The notes beneath the pieces are model-generated. The model was not told the origin of the DNA. It made no database searches and saw nothing but the letters and a program-made list of their open reading frames with translations. From positions 31,781 through 95,780 of the forward strand of contig JACNJS010000004.1 in the NCBI GenBank assembly GCA_014382445.1: DNA of 64,000 nt. The letters are read 5' to 3'. Positions within the stretch are counted from its first letter, which is position 1. Each line of letters opens with the position of its first letter. The position numbers and the translations under genes were made by a program. The DNA is from Bacteroidota bacterium (GTDB lineage Bacteria > Bacteroidota > Bacteroidia > Bacteroidales > F082). This document shows positions 18,647 through 26,817 of this stretch, one piece after another.

Positions 18647-18972
18647 GGTTTTTCTATTTTAATTACTCTTACCGCTCCTATGCTATCACTTTTTGCAGTA
18701 GTTATTAATAAGCCGAAATAATCATTCTGGTCAATTCGATTATGTTTACATACAACTTGTTTGTTCGAACCTTCAGGTAGCATATTGTAGAAAAATGGGA
18801 ACAGAAATTGTGAATGATATTCTTGTTCGATTTTAGGTAAAGTAAGGCTAATACCGGCTTTTTTATTGTCTGCCATCCAGGTATCAAGATAACGGAAAGT
18901 AAATGAACCATCATCGTGTTGGGTTAATACTCCTGCTTCTTCATCCTTGTATAATATTTTCGCCTGTCTCAT
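18643..18972 (-). CDS. HipS-like small protein (HipA N-subdomain 1), probable antitoxin
   Basis: The protein has 109 residues and corresponds to the N-terminal subdomain of HipA: AKILYKDEEAGVLTQHDDG and LFPFFYNMLPEGSNK near residue 60 are typical. In the characterised HipBST system the separate HipS is the antitoxin that restrains HipT. It overlaps hipB upstream and hipT downstream by 4 bp each, so the three genes are translationally coupled in the order hipB-hipS-hipT. Confidence 0.85.
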   Translation of the reverse strand: MRQAKILYKDEEAGVLTQHDDGSFTFRYLDTWMADNKKAGISLTLPKIEQEYHSQFLFPFFYNMLPEGSNKQVVCKHNRIDQNDYFGLLITTAKSDSIGAVRVIKIEKP

Positions 18973-19187
18973 TTGCTACGAGTTACGTTTTTAAGCTTAA
19001 GACAAACCTCCATGCCTAATACATCAGCTAACTTTTGTAAAGTCAGCAACGTTGGATTTCCTTTTCCGCTTTCAAACTGTTTTAAGGTTCTTAAGCCAAC
19101 TCTCGATAGTTCTGCCAAGGCTTCTTGCGTTACCTGCATAACTTCTCTGCGTTCTTTTATGGTTTTTATTAATTCTTCGAAGTGCAT
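18969..19187 (-). CDS. HipB-like HTH (Xre) DNA-binding protein
   Basis: The protein has 72 residues from the ATG at 19187. A longer in-frame start at 19229 lies upstream of the predicted -7 box and is rejected. The Cro/C1-type helix-turn-helix reads TQEALAELSRVGLRTLKQFESGKGN. It is the first gene of the Hip operon and should repress it through the operators at 19181-19319. By analogy it may also join the HipS-HipT complex. Confidence 0.88.
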   Translation of the reverse strand: MHFEELIKTIKERREVMQVTQEALAELSRVGLRTLKQFESGKGNPTLLTLQKLADVLGMEVCLKLKNVTRSK

Positions 19188-19319
19188 TATACAGCTCTTT
19201 TTTTTGCAAAAATATAACAAAAAATGCAAGATGCAATAAAAAGTGCATTTAAAAGCACTAATTGGCTATTTTATCTTTGTTTACTCTCGTTTTTGTCGAA
19301 CAGTGCTATGTAATGCACT
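19181..19319 (-). promoter_or_regulatory. Hip operon promoter and AGTGC-N8-GCACT operators
   Basis: The minus-strand promoter has -7 TATTTTTG (plus 19207-19214) and -33 TTG (plus 19234-19236) with a 19-nt spacer. Two perfect inverted repeats, AGTGC-N8-GCACT, occur at 19242-19259 and 19302-19319. A degenerate third copy (AGTGC-N8-GCTCT, 19181-19198) covers the hipB start codon. Their geometry equals the E. coli HipB operators (TATCC-N8-GGATA). Confidence 0.72.
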
Positions 19320-19453
19320 ATTTGTCTTTGCGTTCTGTCTTCAAGCCTTGTTGCTAACATGGAGATAAATAACACATCATTCCATTCTCACCTAAACCTT
19401 AAAAAACGCGAAGAACAAAACTGCATCAAATCTATCTCTGAAAATACTAACTA

Positions 19454-20044
19454 CTAATTACCTGTTTTTTGAATAGGGAATCTTTTAAATATCTGACCGA
19501 TATTTTTCGGGAGCCTTTTGTCGCGTGTGGCGGGATTATTATCAACTTCTCCAGTACCTATCCCCTGCCAAACAAGTTTTTTATTTGCTAATTCGAAAAT
19601 ATCAATCATTAAAGTTCCCTGAACATAATCAACCTTTGTAATTGTTGTGGCGCCGCCATAATAGCCCGGGCCCCAGCCATAACCGTAAGCCCATGGTGAA
19701 GCATAATATCCCCAGCCTCCCCCAAATCCGGCATATCCGCTATAATGATTTGTATATGCCTGGTAGTTGGTTTTATTTTCAAGAATAACGAAAGTCGAAA
19801 CTATTAAATCCCCTCCTTGCTCAATATGTTTGTACCCCCTGCTTTCCATTTCGCTTTTAACTGACATGATAATCGTTTCCTTGTCATATGGGTTTACAAG
19901 CGAATCGTTGTGCTTGTTCCATGGATACATGCTAAACGTATTAAACTCTTTAAAATTAACAGAATTATCATAATTGCTTGTAATCTGAACGGTAGAGCAG
20001 GAAACCAGAAATAGCAACATTATCGGGATTAGTAATTTTTTCAT
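19454..20044 (-). CDS. DUF4136 lipoprotein
   Basis: The protein has 196 residues with a lipoprotein signal (LLIPIMLLFLVSCS; Cys16). The DUF4136 core is visible: a start like VNFKEFNTFSMYPW, VKSEMESRGYKH, a Gly/Tyr-rich central loop (GGGWGYYASPWAYGYGWG) and TLMIDIFELANKKLVWQG. It should be anchored in the outer membrane facing the periplasm. Function is unknown for the family. A -7 box (TATCTTTG; plus 20074-20081) lies 30 nt upstream. Confidence 0.88.
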   Translation of the reverse strand: MKKLLIPIMLLFLVSCSTVQITSNYDNSVNFKEFNTFSMYPWNKHNDSLVNPYDKETIIMSVKSEMESRGYKHIEQGGDLIVSTFVILENKTNYQAYTNHYSGYAGFGGGWGYYASPWAYGYGWGPGYYGGATTITKVDYVQGTLMIDIFELANKKLVWQGIGTGEVDNNPATRDKRLPKNIGQIFKRFPIQKTGN

Positions 20045-20162
20045 TTTAGTAGATTTTATAATTTGTTATACGACAAAGATATAACATAAATCCAAAATAT
20101 TCAGATTCATCCAAAAGAAAGGCTCAGTCAGCCAAACTTAAAAAACGCTTTTGGATATATTA

Positions 20163-20193
20163 TTGACTGGTTAGCCTTAAATATGTAATTTTG
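20163..20193 (+). promoter_or_regulatory. Promoter for the FKBP lipoprotein gene
   Basis: A -33 TTG (20163-20165), a 20-nt spacer and a -7 TAATTTTG (20186-20193) match the Bacteroidota consensus; the start codon follows 20 nt later. Confidence 0.72.
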
Positions 20194-20213
20194 CTGTTTT
20201 AAATAAACGAATA

Positions 20214-20672
20214 ATGATCATAAGACATTTTTTTACACTTATATCAATTGTGTTTTTGGTTTTGATTATTCAATCTTGTAAGAAGGATGCAAATCAACCT
20301 GAAATCGACCACGGACTAATTGAAGCTTATGCGCTGGATAATCAGCTGGATGGCGAATACACATCTACAGGTCTATACTATGTAATTGATGAGCCAGGAG
20401 CTGCCGATTACCCTTCAGTTAACTCCCATATTACTGTTTCATACGTGGGTTATTCCCTTGCCGGCGATGTGTTTGATGAAGGTGATTTCATAACATTTAG
20501 GCTTTACGAAGTAATTGCAGGATGGCAGGAAGGATTGCAATTAATTGGCGAAGGAGGCAAAATCAAACTTGTTATTCCTTCTGGGCTGGCATACGGATCA
20601 AGTGGCTCGGGAAGCATACGACCAAATGAAGTAATTGTTTTTGATATTACACTACACTATTTTTCAAATTAG
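20214..20672 (+). CDS. FKBP-type peptidyl-prolyl isomerase lipoprotein
   Basis: The protein has 152 residues with a lipobox (LIIQSCKKD; Cys22). An FKBP fold follows from about residue 50: ITVSYVGYSLAGDVFDEGD, VIAGWQEGLQLIGEGGKIKLVIPSGLAYGSSGSGSI split by the usual loop, and VIVFDITLHYF. It should help protein folding in the periplasm, attached to a membrane. recX follows 14 bp later in the same direction. Confidence 0.9.
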   Translation: MIIRHFFTLISIVFLVLIIQSCKKDANQPEIDHGLIEAYALDNQLDGEYTSTGLYYVIDEPGAADYPSVNSHITVSYVGYSLAGDVFDEGDFITFRLYEVIAGWQEGLQLIGEGGKIKLVIPSGLAYGSSGSGSIRPNEVIVFDITLHYFSN

Positions 20673-20686
20673 TAAAGTTATTTGTT

Positions 20687-21139
20687 ATGGCACCTGAACA
20701 TACTTTTTTACTCGACAAAGCACGAAATTTTTGTGCATATCAGGAACGGTCAATTTTTGATGTTAAAGCAAAATTAATAAGTTGGAAAGTAAGTGAAAAG
20801 ATTATCTCTGAGATTATCCTGCAACTTGAAAAGGAAGATTTCATTAACGAGGAACGATTTACCTTTGCTTATGCTACTGGAAAATTGCGCAACAACCGAT
20901 GGGGAAGAAATAAAATTAGTTATGCTCTACGACAAAAACAACTTCCAGAACTAACCATCCAAATAGCCCTTAACTCGCTTGATGAGGAGGAGTATATCAA
21001 CACATTAAAAGCGGTGCTATCGTCAAAAAAAATTGATGATAATGATGAATTCCGCCGTAATAACAAGCTGGTAAAGTTTGCACAACAAAAGGGCTTTCAA
21101 CCCGAACTTGCATGGAAAGTTTTAAAGGGAGAAATTTAG
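20687..21139 (+). CDS. recX: RecX family regulatory protein
   Basis: The protein has 150 residues made of three-helix repeats: LDKARNFCAYQERSIFDVKAKL, IISEIILQLEKEDFINEERF and YALRQKQLPELTIQIALNSL are the typical RecX pieces. RecX modulates RecA filaments in recombination and SOS control. It follows the FKBP lipoprotein by 14 bp and precedes prfB; no recA is in the window. Confidence 0.85.
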   Translation: MAPEHTFLLDKARNFCAYQERSIFDVKAKLISWKVSEKIISEIILQLEKEDFINEERFTFAYATGKLRNNRWGRNKISYALRQKQLPELTIQIALNSLDEEEYINTLKAVLSSKKIDDNDEFRRNNKLVKFAQQKGFQPELAWKVLKGEI

Positions 21140-21244
21140 CCTTGGCTATATGGAGGTAAGTCTGCATTGCAGGCAATTTAGCTATCGAATCCGCCTTCAT
21201 TACATTTCATTGGGGGTTAAATAGATCATTATAAATATTAAAAT

Positions 21245-22337
21245 ATGTTTACAACAGAAGGAAGAAAAGACCTTAACAAGAGGCTGGAAGCTTTAAGGGG
21301 GTATCTTTGACATCGATCGAAAAAAAATGGAGATCGAAGAGGAAGAAGAAAAAACTCAATCGCCACATTTCTGGGATGACCCGAAAGCAGCAGAACAACA
21401 TCTAAAAAAAATCAAAGAAAAAAAACACTGGGTTCGTTCATTCACCAAAGCTAATGAAGCAGTGAGTGATTTAACAGTTTTGGAAGAGTTTTTTGAAACG
21501 GATGAAGCAACCCGTAAGGAGCTTGATGCACAATATGGCATTACCGAAAACCTAATTTCTGAGCTGGAATTACTACAGATGCTAAGCAACAAAGAAGATG
21601 CTTTTGATGCCATACTCAAAATTAATCCGGGAGCTGGCGGTACTGAAAGTCAGGATTGGGCCGAAATGCTAATGCGCATGTATATCAGATATGGCGAAAG
21701 AAATAATTTCACAGTTAAAGAGCTTGATTATCAGGCCGGTGATGGGGCGGGAATAAAATCTGTAACATTACAGTTTACCGGTGAATTTGCATTTGGATAC
21801 CTCAAGGGCGAAAATGGGGTTCACCGATTGGTAAGGCTATCGCCATTCGACTCAGCAAACCGCAGGCACACATCATTTGCTTCTGTTTATGTTTATCCGG
21901 TTGTTGACGACTCGATTGAGATTAATGTAAACCCGTCGGATATTAGCTGGGATACTTTCCGTTCAGGTGGACCTGGAGGGCAAAATGTTAATAAAGTAGA
22001 AACTGCTGTAAGATTACATCATGAGCCATCAGGGCTCGTAATTGAATGCCAGGAAACGCGATCGCAATTACAAAATCGCGAAAAAGCGATGCAGATGCTC
22101 CGCTCACAGCTTTACGAAATTGAACTCCGCAAAAAACAAGATGCCATAGCACAAATTGAAGGAAACAAAAAGAAAATTGAATGGGGGTCACAAATACGGT
22201 CGTACGTCATGCACCCGTATAAAATGGTTAAAGACCTTCGCACAAATTACGAAACATCAAATGTTCAAGGTGTAATGGATGGTGATCTGAACGAATTTAT
22301 TAAAGCCTATCTGCTTGAGTTTAGTGGCATTAGCTAA
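21245..22337 (+). CDS. prfB: Peptide chain release factor 2, with programmed +1 frameshift
   Basis: Translation starts at ATG 21245, runs 21 codons to CTT TGA (21305-21310) and continues after a +1 shift in the frame that ends at 22337, giving about 363 residues. The stop-recognition motif SPF is in [13 protein letters not shown] and the peptidyl-hydrolysis motif in [18 protein letters not shown]2 reads UAA/UGA; the in-frame UGA makes its own synthesis depend on RF2 level. The second frame alone has no suitable start upstream of its first motif. Confidence 0.96.
21296..21311 (+). promoter_or_regulatory. prfB autoregulatory frameshift site
   Basis: AGGGGGTATCTTTGAC is the canonical site: a Shine-Dalgarno-like AGGGGG three bases before CTT, then UGA-C. 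It is notable because this phylum rarely uses Shine-Dalgarno pairing for initiation. Confidence 0.95.
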
Positions 22338-22390
22338 CTCCATATTAACAATTGCATTTCTGTCAATAACTTTTATGCAATGGCATATTT

Positions 22391-22924
22391 TTATAAAGAG
22401 GACTGATCAGTTCTTAATTTTGCAAATCTTATCTCATCATTAAACTTCCCGTTTTTGAAAACCGCTCTTTTAAAAACCCCTTCTTTTTGAAACCCGCATT
22501 TTTCCAAAACTCTCACAGAAGCCAAATTATAATCAAATATTCCGGTGTGGATTCTCACAAGGTTAAGGATTTCAAATCCATAATTGGTTATTAAGTTTAC
22601 CGCCATTGTCATGATGCCCTTATTCCAAAATTGTTCACCAAGGAAATAACCAATCTCAGCACTCCTGTTATAAACATCGGTTCCTAAAACTAATCCGATG
22701 TTTCCAATATAGTTTCCTTTATATTCAATAGCAAAAGTTGTGGTTGGGTTTTGTCCAATACATTTCTCAATAAAGGCTTTAGCATCTTTTGTCGTATAAG
22801 GATGCGGGAACCCATCCCGGAGATTTACACTAATGTTTCTGTTGTTAGCTAAAGCTGCTAATTTTTCAACATCAGGTAATTCAAGCGGCCTGAGCTTTAC
22901 TTCTTTATTTTGTGGAAATTTCAT
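22391..22924 (-). CDS. GNAT N-acetyltransferase, RimJ/RimL-like
   Basis: The protein has 177 residues. RimJ-type GNAT features: VKLRPLELPDVEKLAALANN at the start, YIGNIGLVLGTDVYNRSAEIGYFLGEQFWNKG in the middle (acetyl-CoA binding follows at IMTMAVNLI) and NLASVRVLEKCGFQKEG near the end. It acetylates an unknown amine. Its start overlaps the amidase stop by 4 bp, so it is the last gene of a ggt-amidase-GNAT unit. Confidence 0.88.
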   Translation of the reverse strand: MKFPQNKEVKLRPLELPDVEKLAALANNRNISVNLRDGFPHPYTTKDAKAFIEKCIGQNPTTTFAIEYKGNYIGNIGLVLGTDVYNRSAEIGYFLGEQFWNKGIMTMAVNLITNYGFEILNLVRIHTGIFDYNLASVRVLEKCGFQKEGVFKRAVFKNGKFNDEIRFAKLRTDQSSL

Positions 22925-24522
22925 TTATCAGTTAAAAATTTAGGAGCCTTTCGATGTTTTGTTCCGTTCTCAAATGAATAGGCAATTTCTATTAGTACCG
23001 GCTCGCTCCATGCCCTGCCAAAAAAGGAAATGCCAACAGGCAGCTCATCAACAAAGCCCATAGGCACAGTAATATTTGGATATCCGGCCTGAGCCGCAGG
23101 AGATGAGCTTCCTAGGTGATAGCTGTCGCCATTAATTAAATCTGTAAGCCATGCAGGGCCACCTGTTGGGGCAATTATTGCGTCCAGTTTATGTTCGTTC
23201 ATTACCCTGTCAATTCCTTCCTCTCTGCTTCCCTTTAGCATTTTGGCTAGCGCGTCTTTATATTCTCCGGTTGTCAGATCTCCTTTTTCCTGAGCCATTT
23301 CAAGATATCGTTGGTTAAAATATACTAATTCTATCGAATCCACCCTGTTAAATGCAATAAGTTCTTCAAGGCTTTTGATTGGAGCATCAGATCCAAGCGA
23401 TTGGAAATATTTATTCAGTCCGTCCTTGTACTCATATAACATGATTTCGAATGAATAACGTCCCACATCATCACTCAATATTTTTTCGATCTCAATAATT
23501 TCTGCTCCCTGGCTTTTCATAAACTCAACAGCTTTGTACATCAATGTATCAACCTTGTAATTTATCCCAAAAGGCACTTTATACAGACCAATTCTTTTGC
23601 CACTTAAACCGTCTTTTATTAAGAATTGTGTATAATCAGTGTAAAAATTTCCCCTGCTTTCTAAAGTTTTTGCATCGGATGAATCGACACCCACTAATGC
23701 ACCCAAACAAATTGCAGCATCACTTACAGTACGTGCCATTGGACCGGGAGTGTCTTGTGTGAAGGAGATTGGGATAACTCCAGAACGACTTACCAGCCCA
23801 ACTGTTGGTTTAATTCCCACAACACCGTTGGCATGTGACGGGCAAACAATCGATCCGTTTGTTTCTGTTCCGATAGCAAGCATTGCAAGGTTGGCGGATA
23901 AGGCAATGGCAGATCCAGAGCTTGAGCCACATGGGTTTCTGGAAAGCACATACGGATTTTTAGCCTGTCCGCCTAATCCGCTCCAGCCACTGGTTGATAA
24001 TTCACCACGAAAATTTGCCCATTCACTTAAATTAGCCTTTCCAATTATAATGGCTCCGACCTTTTTGAGTTGTTTGGCAACATAGCTGTCGTTTATTGGA
24101 TAAGAGTTTTGAAGTGCCCTTGAACCGGCAGTGGTAGCCATGTCGTATGTGTCGAGATTGTCTTTTAATACGATTGGAATGCCGTGAAGAGGGCCTCTGA
24201 TTTTTCCCTCGCGCATTTCATTATCCAATTCTTCTGCAATCTGAATTGCGTCAGGATTTACCAGAATAATTGAATTGAGTGAGGGCCCATGTTTGTCGAT
24301 TTGCTCAATTCTGTCCAAATATGACTGAACAACTTCTTTGATAGTAAAGGTGCCATTTTTATATCCCATTTGAATTTGAGAGATGTCGTGTTCCAGAAAA
24401 CTAAAAGTGTCAAACTCATCAATTTGAGAATCTTTTAATGGAGGGTGACAGGAAATTTGCAAGAACAATAGAGGTATCAGGATAATTTTAACTTTACTCA
24501 CTAAGTGATTCATGTTTATCAT
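22921..24522 (-). CDS. Amidase-signature family lipoprotein
   Basis: The protein has 533 residues. The N-terminus has a lipoprotein-like signal (IILIPLLFLQISCHP). The Ser-cisSer-Lys site is present: Lys120 in GIPIVLKDNLDT, the Ser cluster in NPCGSSSGSAIAL and the nucleophile region GTETNGSIVCPS. Such enzymes hydrolyse amide bonds in varied small molecules or peptides. It follows ggt by 26 bp and is coupled to a GNAT gene, suggesting periplasmic breakdown of amides. The true start may be ATG 24513. Confidence 0.9.
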   Translation of the reverse strand: MINMNHLVSKVKIILIPLLFLQISCHPPLKDSQIDEFDTFSFLEHDISQIQMGYKNGTFTIKEVVQSYLDRIEQIDKHGPSLNSIILVNPDAIQIAEELDNEMREGKIRGPLHGIPIVLKDNLDTYDMATTAGSRALQNSYPINDSYVAKQLKKVGAIIIGKANLSEWANFRGELSTSGWSGLGGQAKNPYVLSRNPCGSSSGSAIALSANLAMLAIGTETNGSIVCPSHANGVVGIKPTVGLVSRSGVIPISFTQDTPGPMARTVSDAAICLGALVGVDSSDAKTLESRGNFYTDYTQFLIKDGLSGKRIGLYKVPFGINYKVDTLMYKAVEFMKSQGAEIIEIEKILSDDVGRYSFEIMLYEYKDGLNKYFQSLGSDAPIKSLEELIAFNRVDSIELVYFNQRYLEMAQEKGDLTTGEYKDALAKMLKGSREEGIDRVMNEHKLDAIIAPTGGPAWLTDLINGDSYHLGSSSPAAQAGYPNITVPMGFVDELPVGISFFGRAWSEPVLIEIAYSFENGTKHRKAPKFLTDK

Positions 24523-24548
24523 TTTTTAGTTTATACTTATCTGCGAGG

Positions 24549-26252
24549 CTAATAACCAGCAGCCTGCCCATCTTTTCTTGATTCGGAGGCGCCATAATAA
24601 ACGCCATTTTGCTCATCCCACAAAATTGCCTGATAGCCGCCATAGCTTCCTAAATCAAACCCCACATTATGACCTTTACGCATCAGCTCACGAATGGTAT
24701 GGTAATCAAACCCCGATTCAAGTAACACCCGGCCACCGTCTATCATTATTTCACCGGTTGGTTGCGAAGAACCGGTATGCTGTATGCGCGGAGCATCTCC
24801 TGCTTCCTGCAAATTCATACCAAAATCAATTAAATTAATAACTATTTGAGCATGACCCTGAGGCTGCATCGCTCCACCCATTAGTCCAAAACTAACCCAG
24901 GGTTTTCCATCTTTTGTTATAAATGCAGGAATGATGGTATGAAATGGCCTCTTGTTAGGCTCAACTACATTGTAATGTCCTTCTTCTAATGAAAACAGTT
25001 CTCCTCTGTCCTGCAACATCAATCCTAATTCCGGAGGAACCATGCCCGATCCCATACCACGGTAATTGCTCTGAATGAGGGATACCATGTTCCCAAACCT
25101 GTCGGCCACTGTAAGATAAATCGTATTGCCCTGCTCTAATTTTCCGGCATCATATCTCGCTGCAGATTGATTTGGATTAATAAGTTTCCTGCGCTCATCT
25201 GCATAATTTTTTGATATTAATTCCTCAACCGGTAATTCATTAAAAGTAGGGTCAGAGTAATATTTAGCCCGGTCCTCAAAGGCCAACTTTTTGGCTTCAA
25301 TAAAATTGTGTATGTATTCTGGACTACCAAAACCCATTTCTACTACATCCATTCCCTCCATAATATTGAGGATTTGTAAAGCAGCTATTCCTTGCCCGTT
25401 GGGAGGTAATTCCCAAATATCATAGCCCCGATAATTAGTAGATATCGGCTCTACCCATTCGGATTTGTTATTTGCTAAATCCTTGGCGCTCAAAACCCCT
25501 CCCTGTGATTGTATGAAGCTGGCAATGGTTTGAGCAATTTCCCCATTGTAAAAAGCATCCCGGCCCCCTATTGCTATTTCTTCATATGTATTTGCCAGAT
25601 AAGGATTTATAAATACATCTCCCTTTTTCAGAGGTTTGCCATTAGGCATATAAGTATCTGCAAAATTGGGATAATCTATAAATCTGCGTGCCGATGAAGT
25701 CAGATAATATCCAATGAGTTCTGTAACCGGAAAGCCGTCGCGAGCATAATTAATTGCAGGAGTAAGTATTTTTTCCATGCTCATGGAGCCAAACCTGTCA
25801 TGCATCTCAAACCAGCCATCAACACACCCGGGAACCGAAACCGGCAAAGGCCCGAAGGCCGGAATTTCTGTCATGCCCCGAGTTGTGAAAAATTCTAAAT
25901 TCAGATTTTCAGGCGATCGACCGCTGGCATTTAAACCATACAGCCTATTATCTTCTGCAATCCAGATTATTGCAAACAAATCTCCTCCAATACCACACCC
26001 CGTTGGTTCCATCAGACCCAAAGCTGCATTTATTGCAATGGCAGCATCAATAGCATTCCCGCCCTCTTTAAGTATATCCAGACCGATTTGTGTTGCTAAC
26101 GGATGACTGGTAGCAACCATACCGTTTTTAGCAATGACTTCTGAGCGTGTTGCAAAATTACGGCCTGTAACCCGATCCTGGGCTTGAATTATTGAAGCAT
26201 TTAATAATAGAATTAAACTTGTAAAGCTTATTATTATTACGACTCTTTTCAT
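24549..26252 (-). CDS. ggt: Gamma-glutamyltransferase, secreted
   Basis: The protein has 567 residues with a signal peptide (about residues 1-25). GGT marks: MVATSHPLATQIGLDILKEG, NAIDAAIAINAALGLMEP, GIGGDLFAI; the predicted self-cleavage nucleophile is Thr377 in NTIYLTVADRFGN, followed by SNYRGMGSG. It removes gamma-glutamyl groups from glutathione and related peptides in the periplasm. The oxyanion and lid region is shorter than in the E. coli enzyme (PELGLMLQDRGELF). It is the first gene of a three-gene unit with the amidase and the GNAT. Confidence 0.92.
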   Translation of the reverse strand: MKRVVIIISFTSLILLLNASIIQAQDRVTGRNFATRSEVIAKNGMVATSHPLATQIGLDILKEGGNAIDAAIAINAALGLMEPTGCGIGGDLFAIIWIAEDNRLYGLNASGRSPENLNLEFFTTRGMTEIPAFGPLPVSVPGCVDGWFEMHDRFGSMSMEKILTPAINYARDGFPVTELIGYYLTSSARRFIDYPNFADTYMPNGKPLKKGDVFINPYLANTYEEIAIGGRDAFYNGEIAQTIASFIQSQGGVLSAKDLANNKSEWVEPISTNYRGYDIWELPPNGQGIAALQILNIMEGMDVVEMGFGSPEYIHNFIEAKKLAFEDRAKYYSDPTFNELPVEELISKNYADERRKLINPNQSAARYDAGKLEQGNTIYLTVADRFGNMVSLIQSNYRGMGSGMVPPELGLMLQDRGELFSLEEGHYNVVEPNKRPFHTIIPAFITKDGKPWVSFGLMGGAMQPQGHAQIVINLIDFGMNLQEAGDAPRIQHTGSSQPTGEIMIDGGRVLLESGFDYHTIRELMRKGHNVGFDLGSYGGYQAILWDEQNGVYYGASESRKDGQAAGY

Positions 26253-26296
26253 TTTTTAAAATTTATTAATCAGAATTGTTCAGACTCAACTTTTTT

Positions 26297-26716
26297 TTAA
26301 AAGCTTACGTCTTTTCGTTTTTTACCAAGGTTACCCCTATCAATTACTTTAATTATGTAATCAGTTGCAAGAGGAACTTTGCATGCCGTACCACCAACGT
26401 CAACATTTACTTTTCCAATTGTTTTTGCAACTTCTTTCGCCCTTTCTGTTAATTCAACTATGTAACTTCCTATTGCAATTACAAACCCGTTCATAGTATA
26501 GCGTACTCTGTTCTGGGCATTATGGATATTCTTTTCTATCCTTTCCAATAATTCATGGTTCTTTTTAATTCTTTTTTGAATTTTTTTTAAGTCCTGAACC
26601 TTGACTCCGTAAAACGGCTCCCGAACACCATGTTTGGCAAAAATCTTCTTTGTTCCATCATTTCCGTAGCCTTCCAGCTCTTTTAATATTTCTTTAGCAT
26701 TGGTTATTTTTTTCAT
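26297..26716 (-). pseudogene. DNA alkylation repair protein (AlkD type), internally deleted
   Basis: The remaining frame has 139 residues from ATG 26716 (an earlier ATG at 26755 adds 13 unconserved residues). The N-terminus (KEILKELEGYGNDGTKKIFAKHG) and C-terminus (GGTACKVPLATDYIIKV) both match the AlkD-like HEAT-repeat family, whose members have about 230 residues. At residue about 69 the protein jumps from KIQKRIKKNHE directly to LLERIEKNIHNAQNRVRY. Roughly 80-90 residues of the central DNA-groove repeats are missing, in frame. It is probably non-functional; a short novel protein cannot be excluded. Confidence 0.75.
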
Positions 26717-26791
26717 TACGACTGCAAGATTGCAAAATTTAGGCTTCAAAATCAATTTTATAAAAAAAGCATTCTATAAAATTACAAATTT

Positions 26792-26799
26792 TATCTTTG
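26792..26799 (+). promoter_or_regulatory. -7 box for the AbgT transporter gene
   Basis: TATCTTTG fits TAnnTTTG and lies 18 nt before ATG 26818. It rules out the in-frame TTG at 26797 as a start. Confidence 0.6.
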
Positions 26800-26817
26800 C
26801 CGTTTATTTTTTTGATT

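Noticed and set aside
21327-22337. prfB read as a truncated gene starting at ATG 21327
   Set aside because: The canonical frameshift site and the first 21 codons upstream show the full gene starts at 21245.
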